This document shows, in pieces, positions 1 through 8,063 of a DNA stretch of 64,000 nucleotides. This stretch comes from Alloacidobacterium dinghuense (lineage in GTDB: Bacteria > Acidobacteriota > Terriglobia > Terriglobales > Acidobacteriaceae). The translations under genes and the position numbers were made by a program. The stretch spans positions 3,162,001-3,226,000 of the forward strand of contig NZ_CP060394.1 of the NCBI RefSeq assembly GCF_014274465.1, written 5' to 3'. Within the stretch, counting starts at the first letter, position 1, and the number at the start of each line of letters is the position of its first letter. Under the pieces are notes generated by a model. That model saw nothing but the letters and a program-made list of their open reading frames with translations. It was not told where the DNA came from and searched no databases.

Positions 1-564
1 ACCATGCGGCCTCGATTGCTTGAACTCATCCATCGCGAGATTCAAAACAAGCGCGAGGGTCGTCACGCGCGCATCATCGCCAAAATGAATCAATTGGAAG
101 ACCCGGAGATGATTGAAGCGCTATGTGATGCGTCACAGGCAGGAGTCGCGATTGACCTCATCATTCGAGGATTTTGCTGCCTTCGCCCCGGAGTGCACGG
201 CCGCACTGAGAACATCCGCGTCCGCTCTATTATCGGGCGTTTCCTCGAACATTCGCGTATCTTCTATTTCGCCAATGGAAGTGAGGATCCTGCGGAAGGC
301 GAATATTTCATCGGATCGGCTGACTGGATGTTCCGCAATCTCTCGAAGCGGATTGAAGTGGTCACGCCCGTATTTGCCGCAGAACCAAAACAGCGCCTCT
401 GGGATATCCTCGATATCTTGCTGCGAGATCAGCGGCAGGCTTGGGTTTTGGGATCTGACGCGACATACACGCAACAGCGTCCGGCGAAAGGAGCCGATGG
501 CCCGGAGGCCATGGGCACGCACCAAACCCTGATGGACCTGGCCCTCACCCGGGCTGAGATTTAA
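1..564 (+). CDS. ppk: Polyphosphate kinase 1, C-terminal part (cut by window edge)
   Basis: The reading frame is open from base 1 and ends at a TAA at 564, so only the last ~187 residues of the gene are present. They match the C-terminal catalytic domains of PPK1, which reversibly makes inorganic polyphosphate from ATP. Diagnostic stretches are RGFCCLRPGV (phosphate-binding region), NIRVRSIIGRFLEHSRI (conserved Arg and His of the second HKD-like catalytic half) and GSADWMFRNL near the end. An ATG at position 4 is only an internal methionine. The last ~40 residues form a variable tail. Family assignment is secure; the N-terminal domains and start lie outside the window. Confidence 0.93.
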   Translation, partial: TMRPRLLELIHREIQNKREGRHARIIAKMNQLEDPEMIEALCDASQAGVAIDLIIRGFCCLRPGVHGRTENIRVRSIIGRFLEHSRIFYFANGSEDPAEGEYFIGSADWMFRNLSKRIEVVTPVFAAEPKQRLWDILDILLRDQRQAWVLGSDATYTQQRPAKGADGPEAMGTHQTLMDLALTRAEI

Positions 565-828
565 GGAGAGTCGACGGGCCTCTGGCAAGCGCCTTCGCAA
601 CGACTTGCTGCACTTCATCCACACAACGCTTCAAATCCCAGTAGCGCAAACTATTCCCAGCTCATTGCAGCACGGGAAGCAACAGCCGCTGAAAGCATAT
701 GAAACATACAGTTAAATGAAAATCGAGGGTACTACACGAGAGCCGTGCTGAGCTTCCTGAGAATTGTGATCGGATTGCCATTTGCGACGAGTGATGCCAC
801 GTAACATGGATCCGGAAGCGATAATAGA

Positions 829-1236
829 GTGATGATGAGAACGGACTTGTTTCGACTGAACGGTACTGTCGAACGCGATCCCGCTATCGATGCATGGATG
901 AAAGAGCATAGAGGCGAACTGGGAGCCATCGCGCACGAGTGGTTTGAGGTGATGCGAAAATGCGGGGACGAAGTCCGGGAGACCTTGCATGACGGCTGTC
1001 CGGTTGCATGTCTGGGCGATGCGCCCTTCGGCTACGTCAATGTATTCACTTCGCACGTAAACGTGGGGTTCTTTCACGGCGCAGCGCTGCCGGATCCAGC
1101 CCGCTTGTTGCAAGGCAACGGCAAGTTCATGCGCCATGTGAAGTTGAAACCGGGAACGGCCACAGACACGGCAGCGCTCGACAGGCTCATCGAGACGGCG
1201 TACTCGGACATAAAGGCGCGGGTTGAAAACGGTTAG
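829..1236 (+). CDS. DUF1801 domain protein
   Basis: A 135-residue protein of the DUF1801 (YdhG/frataxin-like fold) family. Its hallmark is the central block LGDAPFGYVNVFTSHVNVGF, followed by a conserved PDPARLLQGNGKFMRHVK segment. Members are small soluble proteins; some (YdhG/Fra) have been called iron chaperones, but this clade is uncharacterised. The start is one of three adjacent codons (GTG 829, ATG 832, ATG 835) with no strong ribosome-binding site. It stands alone, 264 bp downstream of ppk and in the same direction. The family is confident, the function unknown. Confidence 0.8.
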   Translation: MMMRTDLFRLNGTVERDPAIDAWMKEHRGELGAIAHEWFEVMRKCGDEVRETLHDGCPVACLGDAPFGYVNVFTSHVNVGFFHGAALPDPARLLQGNGKFMRHVKLKPGTATDTAALDRLIETAYSDIKARVENG

Positions 1237-1472
1237 CCCAGAGAAACGCCGTAAGCGGTCGACGACGGATGTGAACCTAGATTAGTAACGAAATCTCGGC
1301 ATAGCGACCGTAATCCGTATCGCGATCGGCGAAGTGCGTTTTCCAGGACCTATGCTGGTGCTCCAGCTCAAGGCCGCCCTCAATCAACGCATTGGCCTCT
1401 TATAGAAATTGTGGATAAACAGCGATCCGGGCGCAGTTGTATGGAGTACGTTCGTTTGTTAGTTTGACCTGC

Positions 1473-2705
1473 ATGCCGCCGAATGTTCCCGAAGATCTCA
1501 GCAGAGCCATAGAGACGCTTTACCGATCCGAATCGGGCAGGATTCTTGCTACGCTGGTGCGGCTGCTCGGAGATCTGGATCTCGCCGAAGAGGCCATGCA
1601 TGAGGCCTTCGCCGCTGCCTTGGACACGTGGCCTCACACCGGCGTACCGGACAACCCGCGCCCCTGGCTCATTTCTACGGCACGTTTCAAGGCCATCGAT
1701 GGGATCCGCCGGCGCGTGCGATTCGACGGAGCACAGAGAGATCTGGCTGCCTACATCGAGCGCGTCAACGAAGCGCCCCGCGATGAAGAGGAGATTGAGG
1801 ACGATCGCCTCCGCCTGATCTTCACCTGCTGCCATCCCGCTCTGCCTTCGGAAGGGCAGGTTGCACTCACCCTGCGCGAAATCTGTGGCCTGACGACGGA
1901 GGAGATTGCCCGGGCATTTCTCGTTACACCGGCAACGCTCGCCCAACGCATTGTGCGCGCGAAGGCTGTTATCCGCGATAAGGCAATTCCTTACCAAGTG
2001 CCAGTCTCCGCGGAATTGCCGGCCCGGTTGGGAGCCGTCCTCCTGGTCGTATATCTGATCTTCAACGAGGGATACTCGGCTGAAACGACAGGCGCCGCAC
2101 TCAGCCGCGAAGCGATCCGTCTGGGCAGGCTCCTGCTCGACCTGCTTCCGGAACCTGAGGTGATGGGCCTCGTGGGGCTCATGCTGCTGCAGGAGTCGCG
2201 CCGCGCCGCCCGCACCTCGCCTGACGGAGACTTGATCCTGCTGGACGATCAGAATCGGTCATTGTGGAACAGGGAGCAGATCGCGCAAGGCATTTCGCTC
2301 ACCGAAAGCGCTCTTCAATCGCGGCGCTTCGGCGCCTACACTCTGCAGGCGGCCATAGCAGCCGTTCACGCCGAGAGTTCCTCCCCGGCATCCACGGACT
2401 GGCGTCAGATCACGCTGCTCTACGACCGGTTGCTTCGGATCCAGCCATCCCCGGTTGTTGAACTGAACCGAGCAGTGGCCATTGCCATGTGCGAAGGTCC
2501 GGAGCAGGGTCTTTGTCTGATCGATGACTTGCTGGCGCGCGAGCACCTCTCTCACTATCACCTCGCGCACTCTGCCCGTGCGGACCTGTGCCGAAGATTA
2601 GGGCGGATTCCGGAGGCCCGTGCTTCGTATGAGAAGGCACTCGCCCTGGCGCGGCAGGAACCGGAGCGCCGTTTTCTCGCCCGCCGGCTCGAGGATTTGA
2701 AATAA
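1473..2705 (+). CDS. ECF42-type RNA polymerase sigma factor with C-terminal DUF6596/TPR-like extension
   Basis: This sigma factor of about 410 residues has sigma region 2 (first ~100 residues, LGDLDLAEEAMHEAF and NPRPWLISTARFKAIDGIRR), region 4 (about residues 115-175, LTLREICGLTTEEIARAFLV) and a ~230-residue helical C-terminal extension containing LIFNEGYSA and VVELNRAVAIAMCEGPEQGL. That architecture is typical of ECF42 sigma factors, which lack a classical anti-sigma and are usually linked to DGPF/YCII-domain proteins. Three such proteins lie 1.6-4.8 kb downstream here. The ATG at 1473 (MPPNVPEDLS) is chosen because homologues begin close to the region 2 helix. An in-frame TTG at 1437 would add 12 poorly conserved residues. 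Confidence 0.88.
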   Translation: MPPNVPEDLSRAIETLYRSESGRILATLVRLLGDLDLAEEAMHEAFAAALDTWPHTGVPDNPRPWLISTARFKAIDGIRRRVRFDGAQRDLAAYIERVNEAPRDEEEIEDDRLRLIFTCCHPALPSEGQVALTLREICGLTTEEIARAFLVTPATLAQRIVRAKAVIRDKAIPYQVPVSAELPARLGAVLLVVYLIFNEGYSAETTGAALSREAIRLGRLLLDLLPEPEVMGLVGLMLLQESRRAARTSPDGDLILLDDQNRSLWNREQIAQGISLTESALQSRRFGAYTLQAAIAAVHAESSSPASTDWRQITLLYDRLLRIQPSPVVELNRAVAIAMCEGPEQGLCLIDDLLAREHLSHYHLAHSARADLCRRLGRIPEARASYEKALALARQEPERRFLARRLEDLK

Positions 2706-2955
2706 AAACTTCAACCCATCTCATAAATGCCTCTGGTAGGCGAAGCCGTGGCAGAGTTACTTCCGGATAGCCGACAAACAAACCAACTACAACTCTGTCA
2801 ATGAGCGCTAAGGCCTGAAGTCAACAGTTGAGCCAAGGGTCACTTATCGGGAAAGGCGACTATTCGGCCGAGCGGCGAGAAGCCTGTTCTAACCAAGCCT
2901 TCGCCGCTAGCCTCAGCTGTATCTCGCGCATGACGATCGTCAAAGCATCAACTTC

Positions 2956-3465
2956 TTATTTCGCCTGCACCAGCCCCGCAACGACTGCGGCAACCTTATC
3001 GAGTATCTCGATCCAGCCGTCCATTTGACCGCTATTTTTCGCGCTCTCCATGGGTTCATTTCCAATGAAGGTGAGTTTCGTCTGGCCGTTTCCGAGATCC
3101 TCAAAGGTGGTCACGTCGTACGCACCGTCGATAGCCTCATGCTCGATTCCTAATTGTGCAGGGTCAACCTTGTTCCCCTTCGAGTCGGAAAAGTACATCA
3201 AGGAAACGATCTTCTCGTACGGAACAATCTCGTGGTATTCAACCGCATTCCAGAACTCCTGCCCATCCGGCGTCTTCGTGCGGCAGAGAAGTTTTCCTCC
3301 AACGCGAAAATCCATCTCACAAACCGGCACAGTAAAGCCCTTCGGTCCCCACCACTGCATGATGTACTTCGGGTCTGTCCACGCCTTCCAAACCAACTCG
3401 CGTGGGGCATCAAAAACTCTTGTAACGACCATCCGCTCAATTTCGCTAACCGTGTTTTCTGCCAT
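2956..3465 (-). CDS. SRPBCC (AHSA1/START-like) domain protein
   Basis: This 169-residue protein has the AHSA1-type SRPBCC fold: VTRVFDAPRELVWKAWTDP at the N-terminus, then QWWGPKGFT and a C-terminal helix with MDGWIEILDKVAAVV. These hydrophobic-cavity proteins are common in soil bacteria and are typically paired with an ArsR-like repressor, as here: the repressor gene overlaps this start by 20 bp on the same strand, so translation is probably coupled. The ligand is unknown. Confidence 0.88.
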   Translation of the reverse strand: MAENTVSEIERMVVTRVFDAPRELVWKAWTDPKYIMQWWGPKGFTVPVCEMDFRVGGKLLCRTKTPDGQEFWNAVEYHEIVPYEKIVSLMYFSDSKGNKVDPAQLGIEHEAIDGAYDVTTFEDLGNGQTKLTFIGNEPMESAKNSGQMDGWIEILDKVAAVVAGLVQAK

Positions 3466-3793
3466 CTCTGGCCTCCTCTTTCTTCATTTGATTTACAACT
3501 ACTTCCAGTTTGTCGAAACTCTCTTCCCAGAATCGTCGATAGCTAATCGCCCAGTCGCTGACTGTCTTGATCGCCTCTGGCCTAAGCGTGCACACACTCT
3601 CTCGTCCACGCTTCGTCTTGATCACAATCCGCGCCCGCACCAGGTAGGCAATATGTTTTGAAATCATCTGCTGCGAGAGTGCAAACGGTTCCGTCAATCC
3701 ATGCACAGAGGCTGGCCCATGGGAGAGTCGTTCGATCATTGCCCGGCGGGTTGGATCAGACAAAGCCGCAAATGTTGTACCCAGATTATCCAC
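3446..3793 (-). CDS. ArsR-family winged-helix regulator
   Basis: A 115-residue ArsR/SmtB-type repressor starting VDNLGTTFAALSDPTRRAMI, with the recognition helix in LSQQMISKHIAYLVRARIV and a wing containing KRGRES. No cysteine metal-binding pair is present, so it is the non-metal type that partners SRPBCC proteins. It is the first gene of a two-gene operon with the downstream SRPBCC gene (20 bp overlap). The start codon is GTG at 3793 and sits inside a 7-bp inverted repeat. No usable Shine-Dalgarno is seen, so the message may be leaderless or the start lies elsewhere. Confidence 0.87.
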   Translation of the reverse strand: MDNLGTTFAALSDPTRRAMIERLSHGPASVHGLTEPFALSQQMISKHIAYLVRARIVIKTKRGRESVCTLRPEAIKTVSDWAISYRRFWEESFDKLEVVVNQMKKEEARDGRKHG

Positions 3794-3808
3794 AACCCTA
3801 TGGTTGTG
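3791..3808. promoter_or_regulatory. Inverted repeat over the arsR-like start codon (putative operator)
   Basis: CACAACC-CTAT-GGTTGTG is a perfect 7-bp inverted repeat with a 4-nt spacer. It covers the GTG start of the ArsR-like gene. On the minus strand a TTGACA lies 21 bp further upstream (3824-3829), but I see no good -10 element at the expected spacing. A repressor binding here would block initiation of its own operon. The symmetry is directly visible; the role is inferred. Confidence 0.5.
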
Positions 3809-4323
3809 TATTGTCTGGTCAATGTCAAGTGTGAATTTTGCGATTCTTGATTTCTGTTCCCTGATCTCTGAACCCTGACACCTGTGCTGATTGATACTCT
3901 GCGCAGGAGGGGCGAGCCGGCAAGGGCTATGGCGCTGGCATCAGGGGCAGGAGGAATGCGGATTGTCTCTGGAACCTTCTCGGTGTCTCACCGCCCTGTT
4001 GGGCAAGTGATCTTTGCCAGACGACTGTTTACGAGAGTAATCACATCGTCATCGACTGAGATCCTGTTGATGCATTCGCCAAAGAGCCACTTGATTTCAC
4101 CCAGTTGGCGTATCACCGGCAATACGGAAGTTATCTGCGAATCACGTGCCAAAAAACCGGCTTGAGTGCATTTATGAGATGGGTTGCAATTTTAGATAAA
4201 AAATAATTCGTTGCTGCTGTCGATTTTCTCTATGAGCGACGACTATAGGATGAACCGTCGCCAGCGCGAGGCGGTGCTGCTGTCCCCTACCCAGCGGAAA
4301 TGAACGTTACAGGAGAAAAAGTC
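3794..4323. other. 530 bp intergenic region, possible gene remnant
   Basis: This stretch separates the divergent ArsR-like and first YCII genes. Its first 20 bases hold part of the operator described above. A ~58-codon open stretch on the minus strand (about 3990-4164) reads like protein (QAGFLARDSQITSVLPVIRQ at its start) but I cannot assign it, and it has no start codon or ribosome-binding site; it may be a gene fragment. A plus-strand frame over 3884-4165 has poor protein character. No tRNA or clear terminator is seen. Confidence 0.4.
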
Positions 4324-4701
4324 ATGCCACAATATCTGGTTTGTAATTACATCCCCGACAACTTCGACCCGTCCACCGTAACCGAAGCGATGATGGAAGA
4401 GATCCACGCGCTCAACCGCGAATTGATTGCTGCCGGCGCCAGGAAGTTCGCCTGCGGCATTTCCCCGGCCGCCAACGCGAAGACGGTGCGGAAGCAGCCC
4501 GACGGCAGGGTGCTCGTCACCGACGGACCGTACACCGAGACCAAGGAGCACATGGGCGGTTTCTGGATACTGGAAGCCGCCAATCTGGATGAGGCACTTG
4601 CATGGGCGAAGAAGGCTGCCATCGCTTGCGATATACCCGGCGAGGTGCGCGAACTTCTTTTCTTCCCGGCTCCGGAACAAGGACCCGGCGAAAGCAAGTA
4701 A
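4324..4701 (+). CDS. YCII/DGPF-domain protein (first of three)
   Basis: About 125 residues with the YCII-related fold. The signature DGPYTETKEHMGGFWILEA carries the DGP(Y/F) core that names the DGPF family. Such proteins are usually found with ECF42 sigma factors, and one lies 1.6 kb upstream. The start at 4324 (MPQYLVCNYIP) is supported by AGGAG 8 nt upstream; an in-frame ATG at 4300 lacks one. Compared with the next two YCII genes this copy is more divergent (HALNRELIAAGARKFA). Biochemical role is not known. Confidence 0.87.
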   Translation: MPQYLVCNYIPDNFDPSTVTEAMMEEIHALNRELIAAGARKFACGISPAANAKTVRKQPDGRVLVTDGPYTETKEHMGGFWILEAANLDEALAWAKKAAIACDIPGEVRELLFFPAPEQGPGESK

Positions 4702-4786
4702 CAGTCCGAACCGCCGCGATTTTCGGAACATTCGACGAAAGGAGACGAAAAAATGAGGAAGCTCAAGGGAAGGTCAGGGCAATCAA

Positions 4787-5347
4787 ATGAGAAATGTAAT
4801 TTTCGCGATCAATATCACTCTGGATGGCTGCGTTGACCACACCAAGCAGGTTGCTGATGAAGCGATGCTTGAATATTTTATTAACCTCTTGCGAGAGGTT
4901 GACCTGCAGGTCTTTGGGCGTAAAACCTATCAATTGATGGTTCCCTATTGGCCTGACGTCCTCAAAAACCAGTCGTCTGAGACAAAAGCAGATATCGAAT
5001 TTGCCCGGGCATTCGACTCCACCCGCAAAGTTGTTTTTTCGCGATCATTGAATAGCGCCGAAGATGGAAATACGCGAATTGTTCGCGGAAACCTTCGCGA
5101 CGAAATACTTAAATTGAAACAGGAACAAGGCAAAAATATTTTAGTCGGTGGCGTGGATATTCCTTCACAACTGATCGAGCTTGGTCTAGTGGATGAATAT
5201 CGGTTTGTCGTTAGGCCAAACATCGTAGGAGAAGGAAGACGGTTGTTGGAAGGTGTTAGCCTGCCGGAGAAACTGCACTTAAAACTTGTCGAGTCAACGA
5301 CTTTTTTAAAATCAGGATCTGTTGCGCTTCGTTACTTGAAACAGTGA
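4787..5347 (+). CDS. Dihydrofolate reductase-like (RibD C-terminal domain) protein
   Basis: A 186-residue protein of the RibD_C/DHFR-like family. It has INITLDGCVDHTK at the N-terminus, FGRKTYQLMVPYWP as the nucleotide-binding loop, KNILVGGVDIPSQLIELGLV in the middle, and the conserved PNIVGEGRRLLEGV before the C-terminal strand. These small NAD(P)H-dependent reductases occur often with YCII and sigma-factor genes and have no settled substrate. The gene is visibly more AT-rich (many AAA, ATT, TTT codons) than its neighbours, which suggests separate origin. It sits between the first and second YCII genes on the same strand. Confidence 0.88.
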   Translation: MRNVIFAINITLDGCVDHTKQVADEAMLEYFINLLREVDLQVFGRKTYQLMVPYWPDVLKNQSSETKADIEFARAFDSTRKVVFSRSLNSAEDGNTRIVRGNLRDEILKLKQEQGKNILVGGVDIPSQLIELGLVDEYRFVVRPNIVGEGRRLLEGVSLPEKLHLKLVESTTFLKSGSVALRYLKQ

Positions 5348-5413
5348 CAGAAAAATCTGCGACCGCTGTGACGCTGGCTTCCACCCCGGAAGAGATGAAG
5401 AAGGAGAAGAACC

Positions 5414-5815
5414 ATGAAATACATCTGTCTCGGCTACTACGACAAAGAAAAATTCGATGGCATGCCTGAGAGCGAGCGAAACGCCATGTTCGATGCATGC
5501 TTTGAATACGACGACCATCTTCGCGCCAACGGGCATTCGACCGGAGGAACGGCTCTTCAGCCTGCGGAAACCGCCTTGACCCTGTCTTGGAAGGACGGCA
5601 AAGTCGCGACGACCGACGGTCCCTACGCGGAAACCAAGGAGCAGCTCGGCGGCCTTGGCGTGCTTGAGGCGCGGGACATGAATCATGCTGTACAACTCAT
5701 GTCGCAGCATCCGGCCCTGAAGTACGGAACGTTGTGGGAGATACGACCAGTGGGAGACATGAGCGAAATCATGAAAGCAAGTGAGCAGCGACGGCGACAG
5801 AACACCGCACGCTGA
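5414..5815 (+). CDS. YCII/DGPF-domain protein (second of three)
   Basis: A 133-residue YCII-family protein starting MKYICLGYYDKEKFDGMPE, with the DGPYAETKEQLGGLGVLEAR signature near residue 75 and the C-terminal WEIRPVGDMSEIMKAS. A strong ribosome-binding site (AAGGAGAAG) precedes the ATG. It is a close tandem paralogue of the gene 36 bp downstream, and both start with the same upstream arrangement (GAAGGAGAAG then the start), so this pair arose by local duplication. Likely a target or partner of the ECF42 sigma factor by genomic association only. Confidence 0.88.
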   Translation: MKYICLGYYDKEKFDGMPESERNAMFDACFEYDDHLRANGHSTGGTALQPAETALTLSWKDGKVATTDGPYAETKEQLGGLGVLEARDMNHAVQLMSQHPALKYGTLWEIRPVGDMSEIMKASEQRRRQNTAR

Positions 5816-5851
5816 GACTGACGAAGGAGAAGGACAACGAAATACATCTGT

Positions 5852-6241
5852 TTGGGATACATCGAGCCAGGAAAATTCGAAGGGACGACCGAGGACGAGC
5901 GACACGCAGTGCTCGACGAATGCTTTGAGCACAATGACCATCTGCGCGCCAAAGGACATCTTGTTGCCGAACTAGCTCTTCAGCCTCCGGAGACCGCGTC
6001 CACCCTGTACTGGAAGAACGGCAAAGTCGCGGTGACCGACGGCCCCTATGCGGAAACCAAAGAACAACTCGGCGGCACTCAAATCCTTGAGGCGCGAGAC
6101 CTCAATCACGCCATTCAGCTTGTCTCAGAGCTCCCGGGCTTTAAGTATGGACTTGGACCGATTGAGATACGGCCGGTTGCGGATTTGAACGAAATGATGA
6201 AGGAGAGCGAGCAGCGGCGGCGAAGGGATGCCTCGAGGTGA
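5852..6241 (+). CDS. YCII/DGPF-domain protein (third copy), start codon altered
   Basis: This tandem paralogue of the preceding gene keeps DGPYAETKEQLGGTQILEAR and the C-terminal IEIRPVADLNEMMKES. Alignment of the two 5' ends shows that the codon matching the ATG of the second copy is ACG here (5837-5839), directly behind an intact AAGGAGAAGG and followed by the same KYICLGY residues. The first conventional in-frame start is a TTG at 5852, which removes five conserved residues of the first beta strand and lies further from the ribosome-binding site. Translation may begin at ACG, weakly at TTG, or the gene may be losing expression. Confidence 0.8.
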   Translation: MGYIEPGKFEGTTEDERHAVLDECFEHNDHLRAKGHLVAELALQPPETASTLYWKNGKVAVTDGPYAETKEQLGGTQILEARDLNHAIQLVSELPGFKYGLGPIEIRPVADLNEMMKESEQRRRRDASR

Positions 6242-6332
6242 GAGCCGCCACAAAGGACTCATTCCCGAGAGCCTATACAGCCTACCGGGAACGGGTCCCT
6301 CCGATTCGCTCCGCGACTACGGAGTTTCGTGG

Positions 6333-7064
6333 TTAGATCTGAGCGGTGCCGCCATCTACAAAGAGCTCGACTCCGTTGACGAAACTGGAATCGCTGGAGG
6401 CCAAAAAGAGGGCCACAGTCGCAATCTCTTCTGGTCGTCCCATCTCGCCGCGTGGTATCTGTGACTTGAAGAACTCCTTGGCTTCGGTGCCGAGAGGATC
6501 GAGGATCGGCGTGTCGATTGTGCCAGGACTGAGAATGTTCACCCGAATTCTACGTTCTTTTAGTTCCAGCAGCCAGGTACGAGCGAAAGAGCGCACAGCC
6601 GCCTTGCTGGCGCTGTAGACGCCGAAGGCCGGAAACCCTTTGATGCTAGCGATCGATCCGTTCATGAAAATCGAGCCGTTGTCGTTGAACAGCGGCAGCG
6701 CTTTCTGTACGGTGAAAAGGGTGCCGCGCACGTTCAAATCGAAGGTCTTGTCGAAGTGCTCTTCCGTGACCTCTTCGAGCTTAGCGAGCTCGCCCTGACC
6801 TGCACTGGCGAAAAGAATATCGATTTTACCCTTCTCGCGTTTGACAGTCTCATACAGCCGGTCGAGATCGGCCAGATTCGCCGCATCGCCCTGCACACCG
6901 GTCACGTTCCTTCCGATGAGCTTTACGGCTTCATCCAGCTTATCCTTGCGACGCCCCGTGATAAACACGTACGCGCCCTCTTCAACAAAGAGTTTCGCCG
7001 TTGCGAGCGCCATCCCAGAAGTTGCCGCAGTGATAACGGCTACTTTTCCTTCGAGCTTTCCCAT
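6333..7064 (-). CDS. SDR-family oxidoreductase
   Basis: A classical short-chain dehydrogenase/reductase of about 243 residues. The Rossmann motif is degenerate (TAATSGMALATAKLF instead of TGxxxGxG), followed by an NADP-type ITGRRKD. The catalytic Ser-Tyr-Lys are in NGSIASIKG and YSASKAAV, and the C-terminus has FVNGVELFVDGG. The start at 7064 (MGKLEGKVAV) follows AAGGAGAGAATC, which decides it over a longer in-frame extension. It is the second gene after another SDR on the same strand with an 83 bp gap. Substrate unknown; both could respond to the divergent HTH regulator at 8064. Confidence 0.9.
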   Translation of the reverse strand: MGKLEGKVAVITAATSGMALATAKLFVEEGAYVFITGRRKDKLDEAVKLIGRNVTGVQGDAANLADLDRLYETVKREKGKIDILFASAGQGELAKLEEVTEEHFDKTFDLNVRGTLFTVQKALPLFNDNGSIFMNGSIASIKGFPAFGVYSASKAAVRSFARTWLLELKERRIRVNILSPGTIDTPILDPLGTEAKEFFKSQIPRGEMGRPEEIATVALFLASSDSSFVNGVELFVDGGTAQI

Positions 7065-7147
7065 GATTCTCTCCTTCGAATGTTGTTGGGGTCGATGCGA
7101 AGGCCCGCTGCCGCATCGCACTTAGCAGCGGACCGTGTGCCAGGGGA

Positions 7148-7894
7148 TTAGCGGAGGCCGCCGCTGGCAATGATAACTTCGCCGGTAAGCCACTTCGCAT
7201 CCTCGGAGGCGAGGAAAGTGACAACTCTAGCGATATCATCGGGCTGGCCAGCGCGACCGAGCGGCGTCTGCTGGATGAGCGCCTTTTCGAAGTCTGAGCC
7301 GATAACGCCGGCACTGTGTGTGCCTTCGGTTTCGACGACGCCGGGATTTACAGAGTTGACGCGGATCTTTTTCGCGCCAAGCTCCCTGGCAAGCACACCG
7401 GTAATGGCATCGAGCGCACCCTTCGTCGCCGTGTAGACCGCGCTGTTCGGTGGAGTGATGCGGCTGACGCCGGAGCCGATGTTGATGATGCTGGAGCCTT
7501 CACGAAGGTGCTTGGTGGCGGCCTGCGTGGTAAGCAATACACCGAGCACGTTGATGTTAAAGATCTTGTGGAACTGCTCTTCAGTGACCGCTTCGATGGG
7601 TGAGAATTCATACACACCCGAGTTGTTGACCAGGATATCGAGGCGGCCGAAGTTCTTGATGGCTGCGTCGATCAGGCCCTGTGCCTCTGCGGCTTTCGAG
7701 ACATCTCCGCCAACGGCCACGGCCTTGCCACCGGCAGCGGCGATGGCGCCAACGACCGCGTCGGCGCCCGCCTTGCTGGAGGCATAATTGACGATGATGG
7801 AAGCGCCTTCAGCGGCGAGTGATTTGGCGATGGCGGCTCCGATACCTTTGGAGGCACCCGTAACAACTGCAACTTTACCTGTGAGCTTACTCAT
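7148..7894 (-). CDS. SDR-family oxidoreductase (3-oxoacyl-ACP reductase-like)
   Basis: A 248-residue SDR with a complete NADP-binding motif TGASKGIG, the NNSG strand, Ser in IINIGSGVS, and Tyr/Lys in VYTATKGALD. The C-terminus WLTGEVIIASGG is typical. It is a close paralogue of the SDR at 9309 (shared EGTHxxGVI, GRLDILVNNSG and YEF blocks). The ATG at 7894 follows an AAGAGAT purine tract. It is transcribed away from the winged-helix regulator at 8064, and an inverted repeat lies in the shared intergenic region, so repression by that regulator is likely. Confidence 0.9.
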   Translation of the reverse strand: MSKLTGKVAVVTGASKGIGAAIAKSLAAEGASIIVNYASSKAGADAVVGAIAAAGGKAVAVGGDVSKAAEAQGLIDAAIKNFGRLDILVNNSGVYEFSPIEAVTEEQFHKIFNINVLGVLLTTQAATKHLREGSSIINIGSGVSRITPPNSAVYTATKGALDAITGVLARELGAKKIRVNSVNPGVVETEGTHSAGVIGSDFEKALIQQTPLGRAGQPDDIARVVTFLASEDAKWLTGEVIIASGGLR

Positions 7895-8006
7895 ATCTTT
7901 ATCTCTTTTCCGGAACCAGACTGATTCCAAGCCTTCATGGCTGCCTCACTCGGCCGCCCCTTGCGTATTCTGAAGAGTAGATGAGGTCGTCTGAAGAAGG
8001 ATTCAT

Positions 8007-8027
8007 TAGTTCCGTATTTTTGAACTA
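8007..8027. promoter_or_regulatory. Inverted repeat in SDR / HTH divergent promoter region (putative operator)
   Basis: TAGTTC-N9-GAACTA is a perfect 6-bp inverted repeat spanning two helical turns. A third partial half-site (GAAC) follows at 8030-8033. It lies between the divergent SDR gene (start 7894) and the winged-helix regulator (start 8064), the expected place for an autoregulated operator. Symmetry is seen directly; binding is inferred. Confidence 0.5.
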
Positions 8028-8063
8028 TTGAACCGTTTTTATTCCCTGACTACTCTTATAGTC

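Noticed and set aside
1380-1997. 205-codon minus-strand frame opposite the ECF42 sigma gene
   Set aside because: It is antisense to a strongly supported gene and resembles no family.
3884-4165. 93-codon plus-strand open frame
   Set aside because: No family resemblance, odd composition and no ribosome-binding site; the opposite strand reads more like protein.
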